The notes under the pieces were generated by a model. That model was not told the DNA's origin, searched no databases, and worked only from the letters and a program-made list of their open reading frames with translations. From Ferroplasma acidarmanus Fer1 (GTDB taxonomy: Archaea > Thermoplasmatota > Thermoplasmata > Thermoplasmatales > Thermoplasmataceae): a DNA stretch of 64,000 nucleotides. The DNA lies in NCBI RefSeq assembly GCF_000152265.2, contig NC_021592.1, positions 1,426,001-1,490,000 on the forward strand. The letters run 5' to 3'. Within the stretch, counting starts at the first letter, position 1. Each line of letters opens with the position of its first letter. This document shows positions 53,485-62,465 of this stretch, piece by piece. The position numbers were made by a program, and so were the translations under genes.

Positions 53485-54612
53485 TTAATTTATATTATCC
53501 AAAGGCTCTTCAAAATCCTTATTATTCTTCAATACGGAGTATATGATATTCAACAATTTATTGGAACAGGCAATTAATAGCTTATTACCTTTCATTCCAT
53601 CATTCTTTTTCCTTGTGTAATATCTTTTAATTACTGGATTAAACTTTATTGCAGGTATAGTTGATAGATACAGTGCATACCTTATTAACGGGTTTCCCCT
53701 TTTCGATATTTTTGATGTAATATTATAATCTCCAGATTGTTTAACCACTGGATCCATACCTGAATAGGCCCTTAGCTTTAGAACAGAATCAAATTTATTT
53801 ATGTCTCCTATTGATGATAATATTATAGAGCCTGTTATAGTCCCTATTCCAGGAATTGTCTTTATTTTGGAATCTATACTATTATACTCATCTTCTATGA
53901 TACTTTTTGTTTTCATTAACTGCTTATTCAATAGTTCTAATGTTTCTATGTTTATATCTATGTCGTATTTTACTGCATTATTATTAGTATTGCTGTTTAT
54001 TAAAATATTTCTTATCTCGCTGTATTTACTCTCACTGATATATTTTATTTTATAATTATTTTCAATGATTTTTTCTATATTATTTATTATCTCAATAAAG
54101 TATTTAGAATCCGTATTTACTATTTCAGTTAATCCAGGGTATAGTAAATCTAAATCCCTGATTAACTGGTTCTTTGCCATTGCTATTTTCCTGTTTATTC
54201 TTACATATGTGTATACGTATTCCCTGAGATTTGTGTAAGTATTTTCAGTATCTTTCTCCATAGTAATTATATTGTTTTTACGTATTATAATATATTTTGC
54301 TATTGCTTCCGCATCTATTTTATCTGTCTTATTCTTCCTTATCCTTGAACTCTTCAACAGCTTTGTTTCCATAGGATTCAATAAAATTATATTGCAATTG
54401 TTGTTTATTAAATATGTATACAGGTTAACATGGTATATACCTGTGGATTCTATTCCCAGTTTTATATTTTTATATTTCTTTATTATTCTTAGAAATTCAC
54501 TGAAGCCATAAATGTTGTTTATCAGTATTCCCCTTTTTATTACACTCAGTTCACTATCTATAATACAGTAATCAAACTTCTTCTTGGCCATATCTATTCC
54601 AACATATATCAT
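53485..54612 (-). CDS. IS110-family transposase (intact)
   Basis: A 375-residue transposase. The N-terminal RuvC-like DEDD domain shows Asp7 (VGIDMAKKKFD), Glu55 (LGIESTG), and Asp97/Asp100 (KTDKIDAEAIAKYI). The C-terminal transposase domain has IPGIGTITGSII and AYSGMDPVVKQSG with the catalytic Ser region, then SKRGNPLIRYALY. ATG at 54612 follows a strong GGAGGT ribosome-binding site, so upstream in-frame ATGs are discounted. The frame is uninterrupted, so the element may be active. Related enzymes use an element-encoded bridge RNA. Confidence 0.93.
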   Translation of the reverse strand: MIYVGIDMAKKKFDYCIIDSELSVIKRGILINNIYGFSEFLRIIKKYKNIKLGIESTGIYHVNLYTYLINNNCNIILLNPMETKLLKSSRIRKNKTDKIDAEAIAKYIIIRKNNIITMEKDTENTYTNLREYVYTYVRINRKIAMAKNQLIRDLDLLYPGLTEIVNTDSKYFIEIINNIEKIIENNYKIKYISESKYSEIRNILINSNTNNNAVKYDIDINIETLELLNKQLMKTKSIIEDEYNSIDSKIKTIPGIGTITGSIILSSIGDINKFDSVLKLRAYSGMDPVVKQSGDYNITSKISKRGNPLIRYALYLSTIPAIKFNPVIKRYYTRKKNDGMKGNKLLIACSNKLLNIIYSVLKNNKDFEEPLDNIN

Positions 54613-54630
54613 ATAACCTCCAGACCAGTT

Positions 54631-54737
54631 CATACTATTCCTTCCCATATTCCAACAGTCTTGCTTATTATCGGTGCATTTGCACAATATACATTATTTT
54701 TATACTTGAATATGAAAAGGGAAATACATACTATTCC
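54631..54737. repeat. Direct repeat CATACTATTCC at the IS110 upstream end
   Basis: The 11-bp CATACTATTCC occurs at 54631-54641 and again at 54727-54737, 96 bp apart, upstream of the IS110 transposase. A related inverted copy is at 53382-53391. They may be element ends or bridge-RNA-related sequences. A weak 68-codon open frame (54661-54867) crosses the area and is not called. Confidence 0.45.
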
Positions 54738-54897
54738 AGGTGGATTAAACCACAAGATCTACTCAGTATTCCCTGATCATTGCCATAATGGAGTTATGGG
54801 TAAAATCATTATACAAGATATACTTACCATCACGCAAAAAGCATGCAAACAGGTTATGTATGGTTAAATTTATAAGCATAAAACTATTTTATTCTCT

Positions 54898-55683
54898 ATG
54901 CATGACCTTAAAAACAAAAATGCAATAGTTTGTGCCGGCAGTACCGGGATAGGAAAAGGAGTTATTTCCGTGCTGGCAAAATACGGTGCCAATATAACCA
55001 CATTTTCGCGAACAAAAGAAAACGTAGAAAGCCTTAAAGAGGAAATCAGGAAGGAAACAGGTGTCACAGTAAATGCAATGTGTGCAGACCTTTCCAAAAA
55101 AGACGATCTAATGCGGGTTGTGGATTCCGCACATGAGCAGTACGGTAAAATTGATTTCCTTGTCATGAACTATGGAGACCCACGGGTTGACCCATTCATG
55201 CAGCTTAATGAATCTGATTGGGATTATAACATTGATATGATCTTTAAATCTACAATAAGGATGGTTGATATGTGTGCAACTGATATGATAAAATCGAATT
55301 CCGGGCGTATAATATTTATTACATCCATGACCACGAAAAACCCCCTTGAAAATTTTGCAATTTCAAATTCCCTGAGGTCTGGTGTAGTAGCTCTTGGAAA
55401 AACACTCTCTATAGAACTGGGAAAATACAACATAAATGTAAATTCAATCTCACAGGGGTATTTCTACACACGGAGGCTGGAAAACATAATAAAAAAGAAT
55501 TCTGTTTCCAGTGGAAAGCCAGTTGAAGAAGTTGAATCCCAGCTGATGAAAGAAATACCGCTTGGAAGGTTTGGCAAACCGGAAGAAGTTGGGAATCTTG
55601 TCGCATTTTTATGTTCTGGCATGTCTTCCTATATTACCGGTATAAACATACCCATTGACGGTGGAGTAATAAAATCAATTTAG
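54898..55683 (+). CDS. Short-chain dehydrogenase-like protein with atypical active site
   Basis: A 261-residue SDR fold protein. The nucleotide loop is AGSTGIGKG (13-21), slightly different from TGxxxGxG, and NYGDP stands for NNAG. The active-site Ser is in FITSMTT (143), but the YxxxK motif is F153-xxx-N157 (FAISN). These features fit the BKR-like SDR subgroup (cd05344 type) noted for lacking the normal tetrad. The C-terminal YITGINIPIDGGVIKSI is typical of FabG-like SDRs. Substrate unknown. Confidence 0.85.
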   Translation: MHDLKNKNAIVCAGSTGIGKGVISVLAKYGANITTFSRTKENVESLKEEIRKETGVTVNAMCADLSKKDDLMRVVDSAHEQYGKIDFLVMNYGDPRVDPFMQLNESDWDYNIDMIFKSTIRMVDMCATDMIKSNSGRIIFITSMTTKNPLENFAISNSLRSGVVALGKTLSIELGKYNINVNSISQGYFYTRRLENIIKKNSVSSGKPVEEVESQLMKEIPLGRFGKPEEVGNLVAFLCSGMSSYITGINIPIDGGVIKSI

Positions 55684-55725
55684 GCAATCTCATAATATTT
55701 ATATCTGACCATGTTTTATCATATC

Positions 55726-56082
55726 ATGGCAGAAATTGTTAAATACAGATGGGATAATGTAAAAAAGGAAAAATTGTCAGAAACCTTCTACCGGCAAATG
55801 GTATACGGCGATAAAGTAATGGTTGCACAGCTTGATATAAGGAAAGGAAGCATAGTGCCGGAGCATAGCCATGAAAATGAGCAGATTACCTGGATAATGA
55901 AAGGAAAATTACATTTTAAAATAGGTGGAAAAGAAATGGATGTTGGGGCAGGTGAAGTGCTGATTATACCATCGAATACAAAACACGAGGCAATTGCACT
56001 TGAGGATACCCTGGATATTGATATATTCAGTCCCAGAAGGGAAGACTGGATAAGTGGAACAGATTCCTACCTGAGAAAATGA
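55726..56082 (+). CDS. Single-domain cupin protein
   Basis: A 118-residue cupin. Motif 1 is PEHSHENEQITWIMKGKLHFKI (see residues about 46-67; two His, one Glu-like) and motif 2 is PSNTKHEAIAL (His near residue 92), the metal-binding set of a small RmlC-like barrel. ATG at 55726 is preferred over 55711 because a TATA-like box near 55695-55703 would place the transcript start at it. It could be a small-molecule sensor or dioxygenase-like protein. It follows the SDR gene by 42 bp. Confidence 0.82.
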   Translation: MAEIVKYRWDNVKKEKLSETFYRQMVYGDKVMVAQLDIRKGSIVPEHSHENEQITWIMKGKLHFKIGGKEMDVGAGEVLIIPSNTKHEAIALEDTLDIDIFSPRREDWISGTDSYLRK

Positions 56083-56612
56083 ATCTGTTAATCACTGATA
56101 TCCTAAAATTAGTACCTCTATAACCCTATTTATTAATTTATTTAAACTATTTTTAACATCCTAATATATTTGGAGCTGTCAGATTAGTTTTTTTCATTAT
56201 TATTAATTGCACAGTTATACTGTCCAGGTTTTGGGAAGTGCGTCATTAAAAATTAACGTTTCCAGGTTGCAGAATAGTAAAAAGGAGGCTAAAGAATCAA
56301 AAGGTATCAAGACTGTTTTGCTTTCATATCAATTACATCGTGCCAGTAATATAGTTATAAATTACACGTCCAGAATTATATAACCGATATTTGACAAAAT
56401 AACCTTTTCATCTCGCGTGTAAAATATTATTACGAATTTCATACTAAAAATACAGTATTCGTATATTTTAAATAGGATGATATAATTATGTTATAAGGAC
56501 ATTTAAGTTTAGAAATGAACTTTAAATGTTAAAAATAGTAATATCATATACAAATATTTATTAATAATTGTTTATTGATATTTACTAGTAAAACATTAAA
56601 AAGGTGTAAAAA
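56083..56612 (+). promoter_or_regulatory. Long upstream region and putative operator of the lys operon
   Basis: The 530-bp region has no supported gene. Near its end, TAGTAATATCA (56536-56546) and TGATATTTACTA (56576-56587) form an inverted repeat with one bulged base. They bracket a TATA-like AAATATTTATTA at 56552-56563, and the second arm overlaps the expected transcription start. TTTACTAGTAAA (56581-56592) is also a perfect palindrome. AAGGTGT at 56601-56607 is the ribosome-binding site for lysW. An Lrp/LysM-type repressor site is plausible. Confidence 0.5.
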
Positions 56613-56786
56613 ATGGAAACAAAGTGTAAAATATGCGGAGAGAAAATTAACGTACCGGACGACTCAATGGCAGGAGAACTTATAGAGTGTGGCTCATGTG
56701 GCATGAGTTACGAAATAGCCTCTATCAAAGCAGATGGAGTGGAAATAAAACCCGCTGAAAATGTAGGTGAAGACTGGGGAGAATAA
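56613..56786 (+). CDS. lysW: Amino-group carrier protein LysW
   Basis: A 57-residue gene. CKICGEK near residue 5 and CGSCGMSYE near 26 form the zinc ribbon, and the C terminus is EDWGE, the exact LysW tail. The gamma-carboxyl of the last Glu is joined to the alpha-amino group of alpha-aminoadipate (or glutamate) to protect it during lysine (or ornithine) synthesis. It is the first gene of the operon and sits 4 bp before lysY. Confidence 0.97.
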   Translation: METKCKICGEKINVPDDSMAGELIECGSCGMSYEIASIKADGVEIKPAENVGEDWGE

Positions 56787-56790
56787 AGTG

Positions 56791-57834
56791 ATGAAAGTAG
56801 GCATTGTCGGGGCCTCAGGATATGTGGGTGGTGAACTCATGCGCCTGCTTGTCAGGCATCCTGAAATCGAGATTACATCGGTATCATCCACCAGGCATAG
56901 TGGAGAAAAAGTTTCGAGAATACATCCGGACCTTTACGGACTTACGGATTTAAAATTTGAAGATATCACACCGCTGGATATGGCAGGGAAAGTTGATTTA
57001 ATATTCCTAGCACTCCCACACGGGACTTCAATTAAATATGTGCCTGGCCTGGTTGAAACCGGTGTGAAAATTATAGACATGAGTGCAGATTTCAGGCTTA
57101 AAAATCCTGAACTGTACAAGCCATGGTATGGGTACGAACACGGATATCCTGACCTCATAAAGAAATTTGTATATGGCATGCCTGAACTTCACAGGGAACA
57201 GATAAAAAATGCTACTTATATAGCAACGCCAGGATGCATAGCTTCCTCATCAATATACAGCATAGCCCCATTTCTTTCCCTGGAGCTTTCCAGTGATATA
57301 ATAAATGTGGATGCAAAGGTTGGTTCCTCCGGATCAGGATCCGGGCTGGACGAATCAAAGGTATTCTCAGAGAGGTTTGATTCCATCAGGGCATATAAAC
57401 CGGTTAATCACAGGCATACACCTGAGATTGAGCAGGAGCTGGAATACGCTTCCGGGAAAAAGGTAAAAATAGCACTTTCCGCACACTCTGTAAATATGGT
57501 GAGGGGCATACTTACCACATCCAGCATCTACAGTGAAGGCGATGAAATAACTTTGTGGTCACTGCTCAGGAAGTTCTATGGCAATGAGAAATTTATAAGG
57601 CTAATAATGGACAGGAAAAGCAATTACAAGTACCCGGACCCGAAAACCGTTATAGGCTCAAATTTCGCGGATATTGGATTTGCCATTGATAAATATGTGA
57701 AGAGGGTAGTATCATTTGGTGCTATTGACAACCTGATTAAAGGAGCTGCAGGCAATGCAGTCCAGTCTATGAATATAATGAATGGATTTAATGAGTATGA
57801 GGGCCTTATGATGCCATCCCTTTTTCCGGTGTAA
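56791..57834 (+). CDS. lysY: LysW-aminoadipyl/glutamyl-phosphate reductase
   Basis: A 347-residue ArgC-type reductase. The NADP loop GASGYVGGELMRLL is at the N terminus, and the catalytic Cys is in TPGCIASSS near residue 150. VGSSGSGSGLDESK and HRHTPEIEQEL are ArgC/LysY hallmarks. It reduces the acyl phosphate bound to LysW to the semialdehyde. ATG at 56791 is chosen; a GTG lies one codon earlier. The following lysZ starts 3 bp after the stop. Confidence 0.95.
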   Translation: MKVGIVGASGYVGGELMRLLVRHPEIEITSVSSTRHSGEKVSRIHPDLYGLTDLKFEDITPLDMAGKVDLIFLALPHGTSIKYVPGLVETGVKIIDMSADFRLKNPELYKPWYGYEHGYPDLIKKFVYGMPELHREQIKNATYIATPGCIASSSIYSIAPFLSLELSSDIINVDAKVGSSGSGSGLDESKVFSERFDSIRAYKPVNHRHTPEIEQELEYASGKKVKIALSAHSVNMVRGILTTSSIYSEGDEITLWSLLRKFYGNEKFIRLIMDRKSNYKYPDPKTVIGSNFADIGFAIDKYVKRVVSFGAIDNLIKGAAGNAVQSMNIMNGFNEYEGLMMPSLFPV

Positions 57835-57837
57835 AAT

Positions 57838-58602
57838 ATGAAAGTTTTGAAAATAGGTGGAAGCGTACTGGATAATTTTCTGGAAAATGACAATCTGTAC
57901 TCCATAATACAGCAGTTTGATTGCCCCCTTGCAATAGTTCATGGCGGTGGCAATTATCTGGATACCCATGCTGATAGCTTTAACTACACTAAAAAATTTG
58001 TTACATCCCCGGAGGGAATAAGAAGCAGGTATACTGATAAAAACACACTGGAAATTTTCACAATGGTGATGAATCTAATTAACCAGAAACTGGTATTGAA
58101 TTTAAAGGAACACGGGATAAAAGCTGTAACGCTAAATGGAATAATAAACGCAAGGAGAAAGGAAAAACTGATAATAATGAATGAAAAGAACAGAAAAATG
58201 ATAATCGATGGCGGTTATACAGGCAGGGTAGAAAGTGCCGACTCTATTCCCATACGGGCTGTAATAGATGAAGGGTATATCCCTGTAATTTCTCCTGTGG
58301 CATACGGGAATGGAAACTATTTGAATGTTGATGCTGATAGGGCCGCAGCATATGTTGCAGGATCCATGGGATCAGATTCCCTGGTGTTTCTTACAAATGT
58401 TAGCGGGCTTTACTATAAGGACCGTGTTATAGAAAAAGCAGACGTTGCATATATTAAAAGTATTTTGAATGAGATTGGAACAGGCATGGATAAAAAGCTA
58501 ATGGCTTCAATTGAAGCCCTTGAAATGGGGGTTAGACAGGTCACTATTTCAAACCCCTTCAATGGAATATCGACCGGAACGGTGATTTATAATGAATTAT
58601 GA
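57838..58602 (+). CDS. lysZ: LysW-aminoadipate/glutamate kinase
   Basis: A 254-residue amino acid kinase of the ArgB/LysZ type. KIGGSVLDN at the start is the ATP/phosphate loop, VHGGGNYLDTHA near residue 37 is the substrate glycine loop, and NVDADRAAAYVAGSMG near 160 is the adenine-site segment. It phosphorylates the side-chain carboxylate of LysW-bound substrate. Its stop overlaps lysJ by 11 bp. Confidence 0.95.
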   Translation: MKVLKIGGSVLDNFLENDNLYSIIQQFDCPLAIVHGGGNYLDTHADSFNYTKKFVTSPEGIRSRYTDKNTLEIFTMVMNLINQKLVLNLKEHGIKAVTLNGIINARRKEKLIIMNEKNRKMIIDGGYTGRVESADSIPIRAVIDEGYIPVISPVAYGNGNYLNVDADRAAAYVAGSMGSDSLVFLTNVSGLYYKDRVIEKADVAYIKSILNEIGTGMDKKLMASIEALEMGVRQVTISNPFNGISTGTVIYNEL

Positions 58603-59773
58603 GAACGAACACATAGCAAATACGTATCAGAGGCTCCCGGTAAACGTCCTTAATGGAAACGGGGCTATACTGCATGACATAAATGGAAAAAGATATATTG
58701 ACATGATGGGTGGATACGGAGTAGCCATACTCGGATACGGAAATAAAAAAATAAAGGAAGCGGTATGCAGGCAATTCGATACAATACCCATTGCACATGC
58801 ATCTGAATACACTGCAGCAAGGGAGGAATTCATCAAAAACCTTACCGGGATAGTTCCTGCCGGGCTGGATAAATTTTACCTTGGAAACACAGGTGCGGAG
58901 GCCATAGAAGCTGCAATAAAAGTGGTAATTAAATCCTCTAAAAATCATAAAATTATAGCCATGACAAATTCTTACCATGGAAAAACTGCCGGCGCATTGT
59001 CGATCACCTATTCTGAAAAATACAGGCAATCCTTCGGAGATTTGCTGATAAAGAATGTTGAGTTTATAAGGTACAACAATATGGAAGACCTGGACAAAAT
59101 CAGAAAAGATAATGATATATCAGCAGTATTTTTTGAACCTGTCCAGGGCGAAGGTGGAATAAACATACCTGACAGGGATTATGTAAGGGAACTGAGGCAA
59201 ATTACAGAGGAAAAGGGCATAATACTTGTTGCAGATGAAATACAGTCCGGGCTTGGCAGGACCGGGAAAATGTGGGCACATGAACATTTTGGCATTAAAC
59301 CGGACATTATAACAATAGGCAAGGGCATCGGGGGTGGAATTCCATTATCAGTTACAGCGGGAAAACCGGAATTTATGGATAACCTTGCAAAGGGAGAACA
59401 GTCTTCAACAACCGGAGGAAATCCCATAGCCATGGCTTCCGGAAGTGCAGTCATAGAACAGCTTACAGATGATTTAATAAATGAAGTTGCAGTGAAAGGG
59501 GAACTATTCAGGAATACCCTGAAAGAATACCTGGCAGACTCGAGGATTGTAAAAGAAATAAGGGGTTTAGGGCTCATGGATGCTATAGAGTTAAGGGTAA
59601 AATTTTTGCCAGTATTTATGGATATCATAAACAGGGGAGTTCTTCCACTATATTCAGGAATCAATATATTGAGAATGCTGCCGCCATATGTGATATCTGA
59701 TGCGGAGATAACCGAAGCTGCAAAAATCATGTCTGAAGGGATAAAATCCTATAATAAAGAGGTAGCGCCATGA
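58592..59773 (+). CDS. lysJ: LysW-aminoadipate semialdehyde/glutamate semialdehyde aminotransferase
   Basis: A 393-residue class III PLP aminotransferase (ArgD/LysJ). GNTGAEAIEAAIKV near residue 98, NSYHGKTAGALS near 129, LVADEIQSGLGRTGKMW near 212 and TIGKGIGGGIPLSV near 243 (with the PLP Lys) are seen. It converts the LysW-bound semialdehyde to LysW-lysine (or -ornithine). It overlaps lysZ by 11 bp and lysX by 4 bp. Confidence 0.95.
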   Translation: MNYENEHIANTYQRLPVNVLNGNGAILHDINGKRYIDMMGGYGVAILGYGNKKIKEAVCRQFDTIPIAHASEYTAAREEFIKNLTGIVPAGLDKFYLGNTGAEAIEAAIKVVIKSSKNHKIIAMTNSYHGKTAGALSITYSEKYRQSFGDLLIKNVEFIRYNNMEDLDKIRKDNDISAVFFEPVQGEGGINIPDRDYVRELRQITEEKGIILVADEIQSGLGRTGKMWAHEHFGIKPDIITIGKGIGGGIPLSVTAGKPEFMDNLAKGEQSSTTGGNPIAMASGSAVIEQLTDDLINEVAVKGELFRNTLKEYLADSRIVKEIRGLGLMDAIELRVKFLPVFMDIINRGVLPLYSGINILRMLPPYVISDAEITEAAKIMSEGIKSYNKEVAP

Positions 59774-60618
59774 AAATTTCTATGCTATTCGATATAATGC
59801 GCTGGGAGGAAAGGGCAATATTGAAAGCTCTCCAGGATAAAAATGTGGAAGTACAGCTGTATAACGTAAAAGAAATGAACCTTGACCTACAGGATCCAAA
59901 CTACGACTTCGGCGATATTTCACTGCAGAGAAGCACTGGATATTACAGAAACCTCCATTCAACAGCATATGTTGAATTTACCGGGAACCGTATTATCAAC
60001 GATTTCAATTCAACGATTGTCACAGGAAATAAGATGTTTACCTCACTTCTGCTTTCACAGAAGCGCATCAGGATTCCAAAAACATTTGTATCCTTTTCAA
60101 ATGAAAGATTTCTGAAATCGTTTAAAGAAGATTTTAATGGCAGAGCTGTAACCAAGCCGGTTACCGGAAGCTGGGGCAGGATGATTTCACTGCTTAATGA
60201 TTATTACGCAGCGATGGATGTATCGGAATATAAGGATTACATGTATCCCTTATACCAGATAAACTACACCCAGGAATATGTAAATGATTTCGGGCGTGAT
60301 CTCAGGGTATTCATTGTAAATGACCAGGTAATTGCAGGCATATACAGGTATAAATCCGGAGAAGACTGGAGAACCAATACTGCACTTGGGGGCCGTGCTG
60401 AACCACTTAAAATTACCGGCGAAGTGGAAGAAATAGCACAGAAAGTTTCGGCTGCACTTGGCCCTGGAATCTATGGCATGGATATACTGGAATCAAAGGA
60501 TGGCTATTTCGTGAATGAGGTAAATGGAAATACTGAATTTAAAAATACTGTACCGGTTACCGGCATCAATATACCGGATTATATCGCTGATTACCTTATT
60601 TCAGAGGCAAGGAAATGA
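59770..60618 (+). CDS. lysX: LysW ligase (alpha-aminoadipate- or glutamate-LysW)
   Basis: A 282-residue ATP-grasp ligase of the RimK/LysX type that attaches aminoadipate or glutamate to the LysW C-terminal Glu. AVTKPVTGSWGRMISLL near residue 125, QEYVNDFGRDLRVFIV near 168 and YFVNEVNGNTEFKNTVP near 248 match LysX, the last close to the EVNxxxEFKN segment of known LysX. Whether it serves lysine, arginine or both is not settled by sequence here. It overlaps lysJ and lysK by 4 bp each. Confidence 0.94.
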   Translation: MKISMLFDIMRWEERAILKALQDKNVEVQLYNVKEMNLDLQDPNYDFGDISLQRSTGYYRNLHSTAYVEFTGNRIINDFNSTIVTGNKMFTSLLLSQKRIRIPKTFVSFSNERFLKSFKEDFNGRAVTKPVTGSWGRMISLLNDYYAAMDVSEYKDYMYPLYQINYTQEYVNDFGRDLRVFIVNDQVIAGIYRYKSGEDWRTNTALGGRAEPLKITGEVEEIAQKVSAALGPGIYGMDILESKDGYFVNEVNGNTEFKNTVPVTGINIPDYIADYLISEARK

Positions 60619-61682
60619 ATGCAAAGGATATGCTCATAGAAATGCTCAACATATATTCCCCCAGTGGAAAGGAAGGAGAGATAGCAAAGCTTCTTAGGGA
60701 ATATATGGTAAATCTGGATTTTGAGGAGCCGGTAATAGATGACCAGCTAAATGTCATATCGGTAAATGGGAAAGGCAGCCCTGCAGTATTCCTCTGTGGC
60801 CATGAAGATACTGTGCCGGGAATTCTTGAAGTAAAATCAGATGGAAACATGGTGTATGGCAGGGGCGCAGTGGATGCAAAATCATCCCTGCTGGCATTAA
60901 TCCTTGGGGCCAGAAAAGCCATGGACAACGGCTTTAAAGGGAAACTGCTTGTATCAGCTGCTTCGGGCGAGGAAAGTGACAGCAAGGGAATAAATAATAT
61001 TATGGAAAACTACCACGGGTACGATTATGCAATTTTCGGTGAGCCCGGTGGATCAATGAATATCACTGCGGGTTACAAGGGAAGATTATTAATGAAGGTA
61101 GACGTAAAAACTGCAACCCACCATGCCAGTTCATCCTGGATGGAGTCAAATGCAATAGACCTGTTAATGGGATTGTGGGTAAAAATCAGGGAACAGTATG
61201 GCAACAATAAAGATTTTAACTCTGTTAGTGCAGGCATAACCAGATTCAACGGCGGTGAATATGATAATATGACACCTGAACATGCATCCATGTATATAGA
61301 CATAAGATATCCCAAATCAGTTTCAGAAGATGAGCTTACAGGTGAACTGAAGTCCTATATGGAAGAGTTGCTAGTTAAAAATTATTCATATACTATAGAG
61401 AGCAGGACGTATCCCTATATATCTGACATGAAAAGCTCCCTCGTAAAGTCATTTAAATCAGGAATATCCAGGAATGGAATGGCCCCCCGCCTCATTTTTA
61501 AAAGTGGTTCAGGTGATATGAATAATCTGGGGCATGTGTGGAAAATCCCCGCAATTACCTATGGCCCTGGAGATACACAGCTATCACATACACAGAATGA
61601 AGTAATAGATATCAGGGATCTGTACAAATCCATAGATGTTATATCAGATTCACTGGTCTCCATGCAGCTGGATCAGGCTTAG
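60615..61682 (+). CDS. lysK: LysW-lysine/ornithine hydrolase
   Basis: A 355-residue M20 metallohydrolase that releases lysine (or ornithine) from LysW. LCGHEDTVPGI near residue 60 has the metal His and Asp, GRGAVDAKSSL near 88 the bridging Asp, and AASGEESDSKG near 115 the catalytic Glu pair. THHASSSWMESNA marks the dimer domain. Last gene of the operon, overlapping lysX by 4 bp. Its 3' end overlaps the convergent unknown gene by 33 bp. Confidence 0.94.
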   Translation: MNAKDMLIEMLNIYSPSGKEGEIAKLLREYMVNLDFEEPVIDDQLNVISVNGKGSPAVFLCGHEDTVPGILEVKSDGNMVYGRGAVDAKSSLLALILGARKAMDNGFKGKLLVSAASGEESDSKGINNIMENYHGYDYAIFGEPGGSMNITAGYKGRLLMKVDVKTATHHASSSWMESNAIDLLMGLWVKIREQYGNNKDFNSVSAGITRFNGGEYDNMTPEHASMYIDIRYPKSVSEDELTGELKSYMEELLVKNYSYTIESRTYPYISDMKSSLVKSFKSGISRNGMAPRLIFKSGSGDMNNLGHVWKIPAITYGPGDTQLSHTQNEVIDIRDLYKSIDVISDSLVSMQLDQA

Positions 61683-62426
61683 ATAACTATCTATTGCTTC
61701 CCTGTTTTTATATAATTCCATTGCCACTTCCACCGGAGATTTTTTATATGTGCATTTTAATGTGCTGGATATATTGAAGTTATTTAATTTATACAGGATA
61801 TAAACAATATAAGCAGTGAATACATCCTTATAGGCATTGTTTTCACCATATAACTCTGAAGATAGTGAAAGCACATGGCGATGCCACTTCGATGAAGGTT
61901 CTGCAGAATTAATAATTTCCAGGAAAAACCGTTTGCATGAATCATTATCAATTCCAGATTTTCCTATATACTGTTGTATTTCAATTTCGAATTTTTTATC
62001 CGGCGAGAATTCATTGTAATATTCAAAAGCCAAACTTGCAGCCAGTGGAAATGCGTTTACAATGGAAATAAATAAAAAATCAGAAAGAATCCTGTACCTC
62101 TTCCTCTCCTTCGAGAATATGCCTGTGAAAATTCTAGCTTCCCTGGCATTTTTATGTTTTTTCCAGTAAATTAATGAAGAATATTTATATACCGCAAGGG
62201 CTTGAAGCCAGTTAATGCATGAATCCGTATAGGATATTGGGCTATCTCCAGAAATATTTTTAATTGACCTTGCCATGCCCCTGTAGAAATGTAAAGGCAT
62301 TATATGGCCTCTGATGCCCGCAATAAAAACAAGAAAATTTGATGAATTATGTTTCATTGTTCCTATAATAGATTTTTTGAAAATCGGTGAATTTTTACTG
62401 TTGTTTTTATCTGGAGCAAAAAGCAT
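61650..62426 (-). CDS. Unknown helical protein
   Basis: A 258-residue protein that I do not recognise. It is predominantly helical, with a basic N-terminal third and Tyr/Lys-rich segments in the middle (SSLIYWKKHKNAREAR). A hydrophobic stretch near residues 120-140 (FLFISIVNAFPLAASLAF) might be a buried or membrane-associated helix. No catalytic motif is obvious. ATG at 62426 is chosen over the preceding TTG. It converges on lysK with a 33-bp 3' overlap. Confidence 0.55.
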   Translation of the reverse strand: MLFAPDKNNSKNSPIFKKSIIGTMKHNSSNFLVFIAGIRGHIMPLHFYRGMARSIKNISGDSPISYTDSCINWLQALAVYKYSSLIYWKKHKNAREARIFTGIFSKERKRYRILSDFLFISIVNAFPLAASLAFEYYNEFSPDKKFEIEIQQYIGKSGIDNDSCKRFFLEIINSAEPSSKWHRHVLSLSSELYGENNAYKDVFTAYIVYILYKLNNFNISSTLKCTYKKSPVEVAMELYKNREAIDSYLSLIQLHGDQ

Positions 62427-62465
62427 CAATCTATATCAAAAAATAAATATTTATTATTATGGTTA

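Larger units (their letters stand above)
53382..54737 (-). mobile_element. IS110-family element (ends tentative)
   Basis: An intact IS110 transposase gene is framed by GGAATAGTAT at 53382-53391 and its complement ATACTATTCC at 54728-54737, a 10-bp inverted pair that may mark subterminal repeats as in the IS1111 group. A second copy of CATACTATTCC at 54631-54641 leaves the right boundary uncertain. Noncoding flanks of about 100 bp on each side could hold the bridge RNA known for this family. The exact ends need an empty site for comparison. Confidence 0.5.

Noticed and set aside
54661-54867. A 68-codon open frame between the IS110 transposase and the SDR gene.
   Set aside because: It starts within the presumed IS110 end and lacks a promoter or family resemblance; more likely chance or a remnant.
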